A DNA stretch of 33,375 nucleotides from Clostridia bacterium (lineage in GTDB: Bacteria > Bacillota > Clostridia > Oscillospirales > CAG-272). The position numbers were made by a program, and so were the translations under genes. The notes under the pieces are model-generated. The model was not told the origin of the DNA and did not search any database. It saw only the letters and a program-made list of their open reading frames with translations. The DNA is taken from positions 1 through 33,375 of the forward strand of contig JAFTSB010000013.1 in NCBI GenBank assembly GCA_017461945.1, given 5' to 3'. Shown here one piece after another: positions 23,163 through 31,913 of this stretch (position 1 is the first letter of the stretch; each line of letters begins with the position of its first letter).

Positions 23163-24044
23163 TTAAAAAGATTTTATAATGCGTTCGCCATCAAACAGCA
23201 ACACGCCATAACCGCTGCCCATGGCATTTCCGTCCTGCAAAAACGCCTTCAATCGGCGGCGCAGTCCGGTGTCCTCGGGGGCATCGGAAAGGCGATCCGC
23301 AGAAAAGGGGCGATCAAATACGCGCCAATAATCGCCGTTGGCAGGATCTGCCTTTTGAGAAAGAACATCAAACATCTCATGAAACGCTTTGAGATTTCCG
23401 GTGCCGAACACATCCTTCAAGGGAGGATACAGCAGCCACGAATTGCAGACAACGGGCAAGAGCTTTCCCTTTTTCACATCGCTGTAAAAGGCATAGGAAC
23501 GCTTGAACGAATCGATCACCGATGCAGGTGTTAAGGGGCCGGAGGAAGGAATGTGGCAATTCAGCACCGTGTCACCCTCCTTCAAAAGGCCGTGGTAGTC
23601 CGCTTGCCGAAAGGCTCGCCTTTCAAATTGAAGCCGTCCCAATGCGAATCGTTCACAACGGTAAAATCCCGGATACCAGAAGGTCACAAAGGTTCCCCAA
23701 ACACCGTAATTGTTGAAGCATTCCATCAATTTGTAACGCAAATCGCGCAACGTATCCACGAAAATGGCATCATCAATCCCCTTCTTGCGGTACTCATCAC
23801 GCAGAGTGGGAGCCGCATACAGCAGGAATACCATATCCAGTTCGCGGCGGTCAATGGCGGTTTCATCGGCAAGCTCTTGCAACCGTTCCAAAAACGATCT
23901 CCCTTCACTGTGCAAAAAATCCTTGTGGATTGCGGCCAAACGCTTGGCGGCCTGCGGGTGTGTCATCAACCGTGAATAGGTGGTACAAAGGCTCTCGGTC
24001 GCCTCGTGAGGGAAATCCAGCAATTCGCAATACGTACGGATCAT
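23163..24044 (-). CDS. acyltransferase domain-containing protein (NAT_N / GNAT_C-like)
   Basis: A 293-residue protein similar to the Firmicutes acyltransferase-domain proteins that have an NAT_N domain followed by a GNAT_C domain. Recognisable segments are RDLRYKLMECFNNYGVWGTFVTFWYPGFY in the middle (about residues 110-140), ERFALGRLQFE right after it, LNCHIPSSGPLTP near 180, and KLLPVVCNSWLLYPPLKDVF near 210. The molecular substrate is unknown. I prefer the ATG at 24044 (AAAGAG about 8 bases before it) over the ATG at 24062, which overlaps pepD. It follows pepD by 11 bases and is probably co-transcribed. Confidence 0.75.
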   Translation of the reverse strand: MIRTYCELLDFPHEATESLCTTYSRLMTHPQAAKRLAAIHKDFLHSEGRSFLERLQELADETAIDRRELDMVFLLYAAPTLRDEYRKKGIDDAIFVDTLRDLRYKLMECFNNYGVWGTFVTFWYPGFYRCERFALGRLQFERRAFRQADYHGLLKEGDTVLNCHIPSSGPLTPASVIDSFKRSYAFYSDVKKGKLLPVVCNSWLLYPPLKDVFGTGNLKAFHEMFDVLSQKADPANGDYWRVFDRPFSADRLSDAPEDTGLRRRLKAFLQDGNAMGSGYGVLLFDGERIIKSF

Positions 24045-24055
24045 AGCGTTTCTCT

Positions 24056-25483
24056 TTAGCATTTCTGAAGGAATGCGATCAGAGTGCGGTAGATGCGCTC
24101 AAAGGAATCCAGCTCCATGCGCTCGGCAGGAGTATGGAGATCAAAAATGTTGCACCCCACCGAGATGACATCCAAGCCGGGCAGAGCCGCCGAAATCAAA
24201 CCGCATTCAAGACCTGCGTGAATGGTAGTGGCGCGAATATCGCCGCCGGTCACGGCGCGATAGACAGACTGCCACAGCCCCGAAACAGGCGAATCGGCCG
24301 CACCATCCCAACCGGGATAGCGAGAATGATGTCGGATATTTCCACCAAGATCACCAGCAAGCTTGTCCAGCTCCGCGGCAGAAGCATCGATCTCCCCTGC
24401 CAAGGGAGAGCGACTGGAAAGGCAGAAATGCAGGGCAGCATCATCGGTGCGAACGCTGGCCAGATTGCGCGAGGTACGGGGGGCGATTCCCTCCACCTGC
24501 CAAGCAAATACGCCGTTGCGTACCGACAGCACCTCCAGTGCGCGATGGGTAGAATCGGCATCCATATGGTTTTGAATGGCAACGGGCTTTTGCGAGATGC
24601 AACGCTCGCCATCCTCATCCGAAGGGGCCCAGAGTGCCAGCAAGCGATCTGCGGCCGCCAAATAGGCCTGCGCTTTTTCGACGCATTCAGGTCGGATCAC
24701 TGCCGTGCAATCGCGAGGAATGGCGTTATCCTTGTCGCCGCCGTGCAGCGAAACCAAGGCGAAAGGTGTTTCATCGGCCAAGCCCTTCAACAGCTTGCCC
24801 ATGGTCACCAACGCATTGGCGCGCCCCTTGTGAATGTCACCACCGGAATGGCCGCCACAAAGGCCATACAAGCTGATTTCCAGGCCCTGCCCTTCACCGG
24901 GCACACGCACCACGGGTAAGGTCAGATCGTGGCGCATACCGCCACAGCAGCCGGTAACAACCAGATTTTCTTCATCCGAGTCGAAATTAAGCATGCGGCG
25001 CGCCGAGATGCGGCTGTAATCAAACGCTCCCGCGCCGATCAGGCCAATCTCCTCAGAGGAGGTGAAAAGGCACTCTAACGGAGGGTGGGAGGGCGAGGCA
25101 CTGTCCAATGCGGAAAGCAGTAATGCAACGCCAAAGCCATCATCAGCGCCCAACGTGGTTCCCTTTGCAGAAAGCACATTGCCCTCCTGGCATAAGACGA
25201 TGCCTTCCTTGGCAAAATCGTGCTGGGTACCAAAGGCGGCCTCTGCCACCATATCGGTGTGTGCCTGCAGCAACAGCGCCGGCTCAGCCTCACGGCCCAC
25301 GCTGCCCGCTTTGCGGATCAGCACATTGTTAGCCGCATCACGGTAGGCATCCAATCCGCGCTCCTTTGCAAAGCACATCAAATAATCGGCCACGCCGGCC
25401 TCATTGCCCGAGGCGCGCGGAATGGCGGAAAGCTCCTCAAAAAAACGCGCGGGGCGCTGGGAAAGATACTCGGTCATACTCAT
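24056..25483 (-). CDS. pepD: aminoacyl-histidine dipeptidase (PepD, M20 family)
   Basis: A 475-residue M20 metallopeptidase that splits Xaa-His and other dipeptides. Two-zinc ligands and motifs in order: LLLQAHTDMV (His, Asp), TTLGADDGFGVALLLS (bridging Asp), and LECLFTSSEEIGLIGA (catalytic Glu and zinc Glu); the dimerisation domain includes GLCGGHSGGDIHKGRANAL, and IHAGLECGLIS supplies the late His-Glu. Start: AAGGAG is 9 bases before the ATG. It follows the MreB-like gene behind a terminator and precedes the acyltransferase gene with which it probably forms an operon. Length is normal for PepD. Confidence 0.94.
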   Translation of the reverse strand: MSMTEYLSQRPARFFEELSAIPRASGNEAGVADYLMCFAKERGLDAYRDAANNVLIRKAGSVGREAEPALLLQAHTDMVAEAAFGTQHDFAKEGIVLCQEGNVLSAKGTTLGADDGFGVALLLSALDSASPSHPPLECLFTSSEEIGLIGAGAFDYSRISARRMLNFDSDEENLVVTGCCGGMRHDLTLPVVRVPGEGQGLEISLYGLCGGHSGGDIHKGRANALVTMGKLLKGLADETPFALVSLHGGDKDNAIPRDCTAVIRPECVEKAQAYLAAADRLLALWAPSDEDGERCISQKPVAIQNHMDADSTHRALEVLSVRNGVFAWQVEGIAPRTSRNLASVRTDDAALHFCLSSRSPLAGEIDASAAELDKLAGDLGGNIRHHSRYPGWDGAADSPVSGLWQSVYRAVTGGDIRATTIHAGLECGLISAALPGLDVISVGCNIFDLHTPAERMELDSFERIYRTLIAFLQKC

Positions 25484-25516
25484 TTTGCTCTGCTCCTTGA
25501 AAATGAATTTTCAATT

Positions 25517-25548
25517 AAAAAAGGCCGATGCTGACGCTACGGCCTTTT
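25517..25548 (-). terminator. terminator overlapping the stop codon of the MreB-like gene
   Basis: AAAAGGCCG (25519-25527) and CGGCCTTTT (25540-25548) pair across 13 bases, followed on the minus strand by a T run. The TAA stop lies in the first minus-strand arm. Confidence 0.8.
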
Positions 25549-26515
25549 ACAATCTGGAAAGTGCCACGACAGCGCCCTCTACAACAGCTGTTTCGGCGTT
25601 TGCAGCGCGACGGACGCGCAGGCCCATCACCTCGTCAAGAAACTTATCCATGCCGCCAAGCAGGCCACCGCCTGTCAGCATAACGCCCGTTTTGGCAATA
25701 TCGGCACGCATATCGTCACCCGTTTGCTCGATCACAGCCACAATGGCATCCAAAATCAAGGTCAGTGGCTCCATCAGGGCACCCAGCATCTCCTTGGAGG
25801 AGATGGTTACCACGCGCCCCTCGCGGGTCTTCATGCAACGGCCTTTCACATCCAAGGTCTTTTCCTCGGCAGACTTGGCCACGTTGCCAATGCGGATCTT
25901 GATCTGCTCCGCCGTTCGCTTGCCTACATAAAGGCCGTGGCGACGGCGCATATATTCGATAATGGCGGAGTCAAACTGGGTACCACCCACAGGGATGGTC
26001 ATATGATTGACCATTTCGCCGATAAAGATCATTGCAACCTCGGTGCGTGAGGCGCCCACATGCACCAACAGCTGTCCCACAGGGGAGGAAAAATCAAAGC
26101 CTACACCAAGAGCGGCGCAAAGAGGCGTCTCTAACAAATGCACGCGCGAAATGCCGGCGGCCAGCACGGCATCTTCAACCGCATTGGTCTGTGCCTCGGT
26201 CAAATCGCATGGAATGGCCACCATGGCCTGTGGGCGAAGCATCGTACGGCCCACGGCACGGTACAAAAAAATACGTAACATGGCGGAGAGAATATCGGCG
26301 CTTTTCACAATGGGATCCCACACGGGCCAGCACAGCCGCAGGTGATCGGGATGCGTTTCTACCGCACGCAACGCGCGGTTTCCGGCTTCCACCACCTCGT
26401 CGGTATCAATATCCACCGCAGCCACCGAGGGCTCACGCAGCAGCAATCCTTCATCGGACGAGCAGATCGAAATCTGAGCCGTTCCGATGTCTATACCGAG
26501 ACTTTTACGAAGCAT
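25547..26515 (-). CDS. MreB/Mbl family actin-like protein with divergent nucleotide pocket
   Basis: A 322-residue MreB-family protein (about 335 is usual). The phosphate-1 loop SLGIDIGTAQISI and REPSVAAVD are present, as are VAIPCDLTEAQTNAVEDAV, LLETPLCAALGVG, and IPVGGTQFDSAIIEYMRR, and the adenosine motif is VMLTGGGLLGGMDKFL. The phosphate-2 motif, normally VDIGGGTTE, reads VHVGASRTE: the conserved Asp is His and the Gly-rich loop is altered, so ATP hydrolysis may be weak or lost. It is solitary, with no mreC/mreD beside it, and is likely a second, Mbl-like copy. AAAGGAGG is 6 bases before the ATG at 26515, and a sigma-A promoter is upstream. Confidence 0.85.
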   Translation of the reverse strand: MLRKSLGIDIGTAQISICSSDEGLLLREPSVAAVDIDTDEVVEAGNRALRAVETHPDHLRLCWPVWDPIVKSADILSAMLRIFLYRAVGRTMLRPQAMVAIPCDLTEAQTNAVEDAVLAAGISRVHLLETPLCAALGVGFDFSSPVGQLLVHVGASRTEVAMIFIGEMVNHMTIPVGGTQFDSAIIEYMRRRHGLYVGKRTAEQIKIRIGNVAKSAEEKTLDVKGRCMKTREGRVVTISSKEMLGALMEPLTLILDAIVAVIEQTGDDMRADIAKTGVMLTGGGLLGGMDKFLDEVMGLRVRRAANAETAVVEGAVVALSRL

Positions 26516-26552
26516 CGTATTCCTCCTTTCCATAGATTGGACACGTAATAAT

Positions 26553-26581
26553 ATATTAACACTAAAGGGCAAAAATGTCAA
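26553..26581 (-). promoter_or_regulatory. sigma-A promoter of the MreB-like gene
   Basis: On the minus strand TTGACA (26576-26581) and TAATAT (26553-26558) are 17 bp apart, close to the strong ribosome site. Confidence 0.8.
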
Positions 26582-26587
26582 GATGAT

Positions 26588-27349
26588 TTATGTATTGCGA
26601 ACGGGGTGCTTCTTTTCTGTCGTAGCAACGGCAACACAAATGACCTCGGCAGCGCCGGCACGGCGCAATACACGAACCGCCTCAGCCATACCGGCACCCG
26701 TAGTAACGACATCATCCACCAACACTACACGGAGCCCATGTAAGGGTTCTTTGGCGCGAAAAGCTCCTTTCATATTTTCTTGCCGCTCCTTCACCGTCAA
26801 GGTCTTTTGCTCACTGCCGTCGTGCATACGACGTAGTACACTGCGACATTCTAAGCCTGCGGTCTTGGCTAAACGCTTGGCCAACTCACGGGATTGATCA
26901 AAGCCATACAGCCGCATTTTTCGGCACGAACGCGGCAAAAATCCCACAACGGTATGGGAAATTTCTGCATTTTCGTTTTTCTGAAGAGCGGTTTGCAGCA
27001 AGGGCGAAAGCTCTTTTGCGCAAAGTTGAAACGCCGCCGTTCGGGGATGACGCTTCATGGCGTGGATCACCCGATCCACCGGAGTTGGTTTCTGTTCGCG
27101 AGCATAGGGCGCCAGCTTGATCAGCGTGCGGCTCCCTGCCCGTTCCAATACGCTTGGTTGGCAAGTGCAATCCACATAGGCGGCAAAGCACTTGGGGCAC
27201 TGCGCCAGCAGACATCTTTGCCACGCTCCTTTGCAGGTGCCGCACAGCTGCACAGATTCCTCTCGCACCATGGAAACCGCCATCCGTTTGCCACATCCCA
27301 GACATTTGGGTGGCAAAAACAGATCACGTATGATGGATTTTATGCTCAT
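26588..27349 (-). CDS. comF: ComF family phosphoribosyltransferase-like protein
   Basis: A 253-residue ComF-like protein. A zinc-ribbon N-terminus shows CLGCGKRM, CGTCKGAW, and CPKCFAAYVDCTC; the C-terminal half is a type I phosphoribosyltransferase fold with RLYGFDQSRELAKRLA and the PRPP loop VVLVDDVVTTGAGM. ComF is linked to DNA uptake in naturally competent Firmicutes, and its homologues are widespread in species not known to be competent. Its ATG at 27349 overlaps the recD2 stop as ATGA, and GAGGGG precedes it, so it is translated with recD2. It ends just before the promoter of the MreB-like gene. Confidence 0.9.
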   Translation of the reverse strand: MSIKSIIRDLFLPPKCLGCGKRMAVSMVREESVQLCGTCKGAWQRCLLAQCPKCFAAYVDCTCQPSVLERAGSRTLIKLAPYAREQKPTPVDRVIHAMKRHPRTAAFQLCAKELSPLLQTALQKNENAEISHTVVGFLPRSCRKMRLYGFDQSRELAKRLAKTAGLECRSVLRRMHDGSEQKTLTVKERQENMKGAFRAKEPLHGLRVVLVDDVVTTGAGMAEAVRVLRRAGAAEVICVAVATTEKKHPVRNT

Positions 27350-29592
27350 TGTGCCCCCTCGCCCCCGGCATACAGTCTGGCGCAAAGACCGGTGTAACGC
27401 ATGGATTGGCGGTTGTTTTCCACCATCTGTCGCGCAATATCCTCACGTCCCACCAGTATGACCATGCGCTGGGCACGGGTCACGGCGGTATATAGTAAAT
27501 TTCGGGTCAATAGCATAGGGGGAGCAGCATACAAGGGGAGAATGACCACGGGGTATTCACTCCCCTGGCTCTTATGGACCGTCACCGCATAGGCAAGCTC
27601 CAGCTCGTCCAAGGCGGTAAAGTCATACGTCACGTGACGGTCATCAAAAAGCACCTCCACGCTTTGCTCTTTTGGGGAGATGTTTTCAATGATGCCAATG
27701 TCGCCATTAAAGACGCCACAGCCTGTTTCCTCGCCCCGTTCCCATATTAAATCGTAATTGTTGCGGATCTGCATCACGCGATCTCCCACGCGCAGCGTCA
27801 CATCTCGGACCTTGTGCTCCCGTTTGCCGGCTCTGGGAGGGTTCAGCATTTCCTGCAATAGCCTATTCAAATGTTCGGTACCCGCCTCTCCCTTGCGCGA
27901 GGGGGAGATAACCTGTATATTTCCCACGATCTGTGCGCCATAGGAGCGCGGCAAGCGGTTCTTGCAAAGGTCTGCCACCGTAAAGGCAATTTCCGCATCC
28001 CGTCCGCGAGGCAAAAAGAAGAAATCGTTATTTTTAATATCCAATCGGGGCACTTCACCGCGGTTGATCGCATGAGCATTGGTCACAATCAAGCTGTGCT
28101 GTGCCTGGCGGAATACTTCTGTCAGTGCCACGGTGGCAAAGCGGCCGCAAGCGATCAGGTCGTGCAGCACGTTGCCTGCTCCCACGGAGGGGAGCTGATC
28201 GGCATCGCCGATCAGGATCAGTCGCGCCCCAGGCTTGATGGCTTTGAGCAAAGCGGCAGTCAAGGCGGAATCCATCATGGAGCTTTCGTCCACGATGATC
28301 ACATCCTCCTCCAAAAGATCCTTTTCGTTGCGCGCAAACTGTGCTTTTTTGCCGTCAGAATAACTCATTTCCAGCAAACGGTGTACTGTTTTTGCTTCCG
28401 CAGAGGTTGCCTCAGACATTCGCTTGGCTGCGCGCCCGGTGGGGGCGGCCAATGCCACGCGCAGATCCATACTGGCAAAAATCCGCATCAGCGCGCGCAC
28501 TACGGTAGTTTTACCCGTGCCGGGGCCGCCAGTCAAAATGGTAACGCCGTTTTCCAGCGCATTAGCGATCGCCTCTTTTTGTAGCTGTGCATATGCAATA
28601 CCACCGCTACGCTCCTCGCGGGTGATGAAATGATCAATGTCGCGGTTATCCAGCTTGATGCAGGCGCGATCCAGGATCACCAGCTTATCAGCAATGGTGC
28701 GTTCACATTCATAGGATGCCCGGTCGAACAGATAGTCGCGTTCTTCCTTTGCGGTTTTAACGTGAATGCGGCGCAGCTTTTGGGCCTTTAACAGCGCGGC
28801 GATTCCCTGCTCTACCTCAGCAGGATTCACATCCAGCATGGTGGCAGAGGCCTCGATCAAACGCTCGGTGGGCAGACAAGTGTGACCGTTGAGGGCGGCG
28901 TTATAGCCAAGCACGTACAGAATACCGCTCTCAATGCGCTGGGGGCCCTTACGGTCAAAGCCGATTTTTTCGGCCATAGCATCCGCTTTTTCAAAGCCGA
29001 TGCCCTCCACATCCTCGCAAAGGCGATAAGGGTTCTCCTTGGCACGATCCACGGCCGCATTGCCCCATGCCTTATAGATACGCACGGTCAGAGCAGCACC
29101 AAAGAAATCTCTGAAAAACATCATCGCAGAACGGATGCCAGCTTGACGGGAAAACTCCTCGGAAATGGATTCTGCCATGCGGTGGCTGATGCCGGGGATC
29201 TGGGTCATCCAATCGGGATGATTTTCGATGACATCAAAGGTGTCTTCTCCGAAAAGCTCTACCAGCTTTTGCGCCTTTTTGGGGCCGATACCCTTCACCG
29301 CACCGGAGGAAAGATAGCGCAGAATAGCGGCAGCATCGGAGGGCAATCTTTTTTCAAACTGCTCTACCAAAAACTGGCGGCCGAACTTGGGGTGATGCAC
29401 CCATTTGCCAAACACTGTCAGCTCGTCGCCCTCAGCCACATACGGAATGGTGCCCACCAAAGTCACCAGCTCGTTTTGATCTGTGCCAAAATCCAAAATT
29501 GTATAGCCGTTTTCCTCGTTGGCGTAAATCACGCTTTCGACACTTCCGGTCAGCTTTTCGTCATCCGCAGGCTGTTGATTTTGCTGTTCCAT
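27346..29592 (-). CDS. recD2: ATP-dependent DNA helicase RecD2
   Basis: A 748-residue SF1 helicase of the RecD2 type, a 5'-3' helicase for repair outside RecBCD. The N-terminal region includes an OB-like part (SVESVIYANEENGYTILDF) and helix-hairpin-helix repeats (AVKGIGPKKAQKLVELFG, IPGISHRMAESI, VEGIGFEKADAMAEKIG). The motor has Walker A TGGPGTGKTTVVRALM near residue 355, Walker B IIVDESSMMD near 435, LIGDADQLPSVG, and the motif VI region TVHKSQGSEYPVVIL and YTAVTRAQ near the end. The upstream AAGGAGG is 6 bases before the ATG. It overlaps comF by 4 bases. Confidence 0.94.
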   Translation of the reverse strand: MEQQNQQPADDEKLTGSVESVIYANEENGYTILDFGTDQNELVTLVGTIPYVAEGDELTVFGKWVHHPKFGRQFLVEQFEKRLPSDAAAILRYLSSGAVKGIGPKKAQKLVELFGEDTFDVIENHPDWMTQIPGISHRMAESISEEFSRQAGIRSAMMFFRDFFGAALTVRIYKAWGNAAVDRAKENPYRLCEDVEGIGFEKADAMAEKIGFDRKGPQRIESGILYVLGYNAALNGHTCLPTERLIEASATMLDVNPAEVEQGIAALLKAQKLRRIHVKTAKEERDYLFDRASYECERTIADKLVILDRACIKLDNRDIDHFITREERSGGIAYAQLQKEAIANALENGVTILTGGPGTGKTTVVRALMRIFASMDLRVALAAPTGRAAKRMSEATSAEAKTVHRLLEMSYSDGKKAQFARNEKDLLEEDVIIVDESSMMDSALTAALLKAIKPGARLILIGDADQLPSVGAGNVLHDLIACGRFATVALTEVFRQAQHSLIVTNAHAINRGEVPRLDIKNNDFFFLPRGRDAEIAFTVADLCKNRLPRSYGAQIVGNIQVISPSRKGEAGTEHLNRLLQEMLNPPRAGKREHKVRDVTLRVGDRVMQIRNNYDLIWERGEETGCGVFNGDIGIIENISPKEQSVEVLFDDRHVTYDFTALDELELAYAVTVHKSQGSEYPVVILPLYAAPPMLLTRNLLYTAVTRAQRMVILVGREDIARQMVENNRQSMRYTGLCARLYAGGEGAQ

Positions 29593-29614
29593 GCTTTTCC
29601 TCCTTCCCCATTTT

Positions 29615-29917
29615 TCAGATGTTCACAAAATAAATTTCCTGGACGTACGTGCGCAATGCGGTGAGCAAGGGCTCCTCTTGGCTACGACTTTCATCCACCA
29701 AGGCGATCATACGGCGCGCTCCGCACAAAAAAGCGGCATCGGCCGCACGATCCAGCAGCTCCGGAATCTCCTCAAGAGGCAGATCCGCCCCGATTTCCAC
29801 GGCAACGGTAGCCGCCACGCCGATGCTGTGGCTAAAAAACAAAATGCGTATCAGCACATACAAGCCAAAAACCGCCAGCAACGCCAGCAGGATTTCAGCA
29901 ATCAAAGTAAAATACAC
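29615..29917 (-). CDS. hypothetical small membrane-anchored protein
   Basis: A 100-residue protein starting with GTG and one N-terminal hydrophobic helix (about residues 3-28, LIAEILLALLAVFGLYVLIRI) followed by a soluble domain of about 70 residues (LPLEEIPELLDRAADAAFLCGARRMIALVDES). I do not recognise a family; the soluble part resembles compact alpha/beta ligand folds, but this is only an impression. It lies between metK and recD2, 22 bases before recD2. Its GAGGGGGTGA ribosome site is inside the 3' arm of a strong hairpin, so translation may be regulated. Confidence 0.7.
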   Translation of the reverse strand: MYFTLIAEILLALLAVFGLYVLIRILFFSHSIGVAATVAVEIGADLPLEEIPELLDRAADAAFLCGARRMIALVDESRSQEEPLLTALRTYVQEIYFVNI

Positions 29918-29919
29918 AA

Positions 29920-29959
29920 ACTCACCCCCTCGGCAAAAGTGTATGCCGAAAGGGTGAGT
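29920..29959 (-). promoter_or_regulatory. 16-bp hairpin after metK that contains the next gene's ribosome site
   Basis: Arms 29920-29935 and 29944-29959 pair over 16 bp in the minus-strand RNA with two G-U pairs and an 8-base loop. Because the two mismatched positions are G-U only on the minus strand (they are C-A on the plus), the stem looks suited to this transcript. The 3' arm holds GAGGGGGTGA, the ribosome site of the 100-aa gene. It lacks a good T run, so it may act in translation control, in metK 3'-end protection, or both. Confidence 0.6.
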
Positions 29960-29968
29960 CAGGCAACA

Positions 29969-31156
29969 TTAAAGCAGCTCTGCGGCCAAAACAGGAGCCA
30001 TATCACGCTGCTCCCACGGAATATCCAGATCCTCTCTGCCCATATGACCGTAAGCGGCCAGCTGGGCGTAAATGGGACGGCGCAGGCCAAAACGCTCGAT
30101 AATCGCGGCAGGGCGCAGATCAAAGTGCTTTTGCACCGCTTCGGAAATCTTCTCCTCGTCCACCTTGCCGGTACCAAAGGTATCGATCATCACCGAGACG
30201 GGGCGCGCAACGCCGATAGCGTATGCCACCTGCACCTCGCACTTATCGGCAAGGCCGGCAGCCACCACGTTTTTCGCAATATAGCGCGCAGCATAGCAAG
30301 CGGAGCGGTCCACCTTGGTGGGGTCCTTGCCCGAGAAGGCGCCACCACCGTGGCGCGCATAGCCGCCGTAGGTATCCACAATGATCTTTCTGCCCGTCAG
30401 ACCGGTATCATCGGCAGGGCCACCCACTACAAAACGGCCGGTGGGATTGACAAAGACCTTGGTTTGAGCATCCAGAAGCTCGGCAGGGATAACGGGGGTA
30501 ATGACCTCGCGGATCATATCCTCACGAATGGTCTGTAGCTCGACATCGGGGGCGTGTTGGGTAGAAATAACCACCGTATCCACACGCACGGGCTTATCGT
30601 CAACATATTCCACGGTGACCTGCGTCTTGCCATCGGGACGAAGATACGTGAACATGCCGTTTTTTCTCACCTCGGTCAGGCGCTTGGCAAGCTTGTGCGC
30701 CAGCGAGATCGGCAGGGGCATCAGCTCGGGAGTCTCGTTGCAGGCATAGCCAAACATCATGCCCTGGTCGCCGGCACCGGTGTCCAAAGCATCGGTCATG
30801 GTGCCCTCCTTGGCCTCCAATGCCTTATTGACACCCATAGCAATATCGGGCGACTGCTCGTGAATGGAGCTGAGGACAGCACAGCTATCACAGTCGAAGC
30901 CATACTTGGCACGGTCATAGCCGATTTCACGCACGGTCTCGCGCACAATGCTTTGGATATCTACATAGGCCTCGGTGGTGATCTCGCCCATCACGGTGAC
31001 CATACCCGTGGTGCAAAAGGTCTCACAGGCTACGCGAGACATCGGATCCTGACGAAGCATCTCGTCAAGGATGGCATCGGAAATTTTGTCGCTGATCTTA
31101 TCGGGATGTCCCTCGGTAACGGACTCAGACGTAAAAAGCATTTTACGGTGTTTCAT
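29969..31156 (-). CDS. metK: S-adenosylmethionine synthetase
   Basis: A 395-residue MetK that makes S-adenosylmethionine from methionine and ATP. Hallmarks are [19 protein letters not shown] at the N-terminus, [18 protein letters not shown] (hexapeptide-type motif), [11 protein letters not shown], and the P-loop-like [19 protein letters not shown]-type segment (here ending DRSACY). AAAGGAG lies about 8 bases before the ATG. The leader carries a SAM-I riboswitch with a terminator, so expression should fall when SAM is abundant. The next gene (100 aa) follows across a hairpin. Confidence 0.97.
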   Translation of the reverse strand: MKHRKMLFTSESVTEGHPDKISDKISDAILDEMLRQDPMSRVACETFCTTGMVTVMGEITTEAYVDIQSIVRETVREIGYDRAKYGFDCDSCAVLSSIHEQSPDIAMGVNKALEAKEGTMTDALDTGAGDQGMMFGYACNETPELMPLPISLAHKLAKRLTEVRKNGMFTYLRPDGKTQVTVEYVDDKPVRVDTVVISTQHAPDVELQTIREDMIREVITPVIPAELLDAQTKVFVNPTGRFVVGGPADDTGLTGRKIIVDTYGGYARHGGGAFSGKDPTKVDRSACYAARYIAKNVVAAGLADKCEVQVAYAIGVARPVSVMIDTFGTGKVDEEKISEAVQKHFDLRPAAIIERFGLRRPIYAQLAAYGHMGREDLDIPWEQRDMAPVLAAELL

Positions 31157-31174
31157 TTTTTATACTCCTTTAAG

Positions 31175-31206
31175 TAAAACTCCCCTCGGCAGGCGCCGAG
31201 GGGAGT
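31175..31206 (-). terminator. riboswitch-controlled terminator in the metK leader
   Basis: A perfect 12-bp stem (31179-31190 and 31195-31206, ACTCCCCTCGGC with its complement) and a 4-base loop, followed on the minus strand by TTTTACTT. It directly follows the SAM-I aptamer. Confidence 0.88.
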
Positions 31207-31214
31207 CGTTGCAC

Positions 31215-31305
31215 TCAACTCATCTCTCGGGATTTAGCACCTTGCAAAAACGCAGGTTGCTGTAGGATCAACGGGCCTGTCCCTAACCTACTCTTGATGA
31301 CTTGA
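31215..31305 (-). promoter_or_regulatory. SAM-I (S-box) riboswitch aptamer of metK
   Basis: Read on the minus strand the leader has the S-box hallmarks in order: ATCAAGAG, GGGACAGGCCCG, CAGCAACC, and AAGGTGCTAAATCC before GATGAG. The P1 helix pairs TCAAGTCATC (31305-31296) with GATGAGTTGA (31224-31215), with one mismatch. Binding of SAM should favour the downstream terminator and reduce metK expression. Recognition rests on pattern, not a covariance search. Confidence 0.93.
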
Positions 31306-31307
31306 AT

Positions 31308-31336
31308 ATTATATCATATTATAGGCAAAAATGCAA
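31308..31336 (-). promoter_or_regulatory. sigma-A promoter of metK
   Basis: On the minus strand TTGCAT (31331-31336) and TATAAT (31308-31313) are 17 bp apart. Transcription would start a few bases later, near the first riboswitch helix. Confidence 0.75.
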
Positions 31337-31367
31337 TAGGCTGGCGAAACAAAGGAAAATTTCTGCA

Positions 31368-31880
31368 TTATGCAAAAATTTGGAACGCTGCCACCACGCC
31401 ATAGGAAGCAAGTGTCATAATAACACCGGCAATCATCACGCCAAGCAGGCAGGAAAGAAAAGCCTTCCACCCTTTTATACCAATGGTTGCGGCCACCAGA
31501 GAGCCTGTCCAGGCACCGGTTACCGGCAGGGGCACGGCAACGAACAAGCAAACACCCCAAAAAGAGTATTTTTCGATCTTTCCGCGGTTTTTCTCAGCTT
31601 TTTCCGCCAACCAAGTGCCGATTTTATTAAAAAATTTTATTTTACTGCGGCTCATCCAAGCAATGAACTTATTGATAAATAGCAAAATAAAGGGTACGGG
31701 GATCATATTGCCAAGCACGGAGAGTAGATAATTCTGCCACCAAGGCATTTCCAACCAAGCGCCCAGCGGAATGGCGCCACGCAACTCGATAATCGGTATC
31801 ATAGAGCAGATCATGACACCAAAATGTGCCCCAAGGGTATCGGTTAAAAAAAGCTTAATCGCTTCAATGATTGCGCGCAT
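31368..31880 (-). CDS. small multidrug export family (Sm_multidrug_ex) membrane protein
   Basis: A 170-residue integral membrane protein of the Sm_multidrug_ex family (PF06695). Typical pieces are MIPIIELRGAIPLGA near residue 30, LLSVLGNMIPVPFILLFI, a basic cytosolic loop (SRSKIKFFNKIGTWLAEKAEKNRGKIEKY), and FVAVPLPVTGAWTGSLVAA near 118. About four to five helices are predicted by eye. The transport substrate is unproven despite the family name. AAAGGA is about 8 bases before the ATG, with a promoter upstream. A weak AT-rich hairpin lies at its 3' end. Confidence 0.85.
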   Translation of the reverse strand: MRAIIEAIKLFLTDTLGAHFGVMICSMIPIIELRGAIPLGAWLEMPWWQNYLLSVLGNMIPVPFILLFINKFIAWMSRSKIKFFNKIGTWLAEKAEKNRGKIEKYSFWGVCLFVAVPLPVTGAWTGSLVAATIGIKGWKAFLSCLLGVMIAGVIMTLASYGVVAAFQIFA

Positions 31881-31913
31881 ACCAATTTCCTTTCAGATGA
31901 TAGTAACAATGTT

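Noticed and set aside
31358-31384. AT-rich hairpin at the 3' end of the Sm_multidrug_ex gene as a terminator.
   Set aside because: The stem is short and AT-rich with a very small loop and only a broken T tract, so the evidence is too weak to list.
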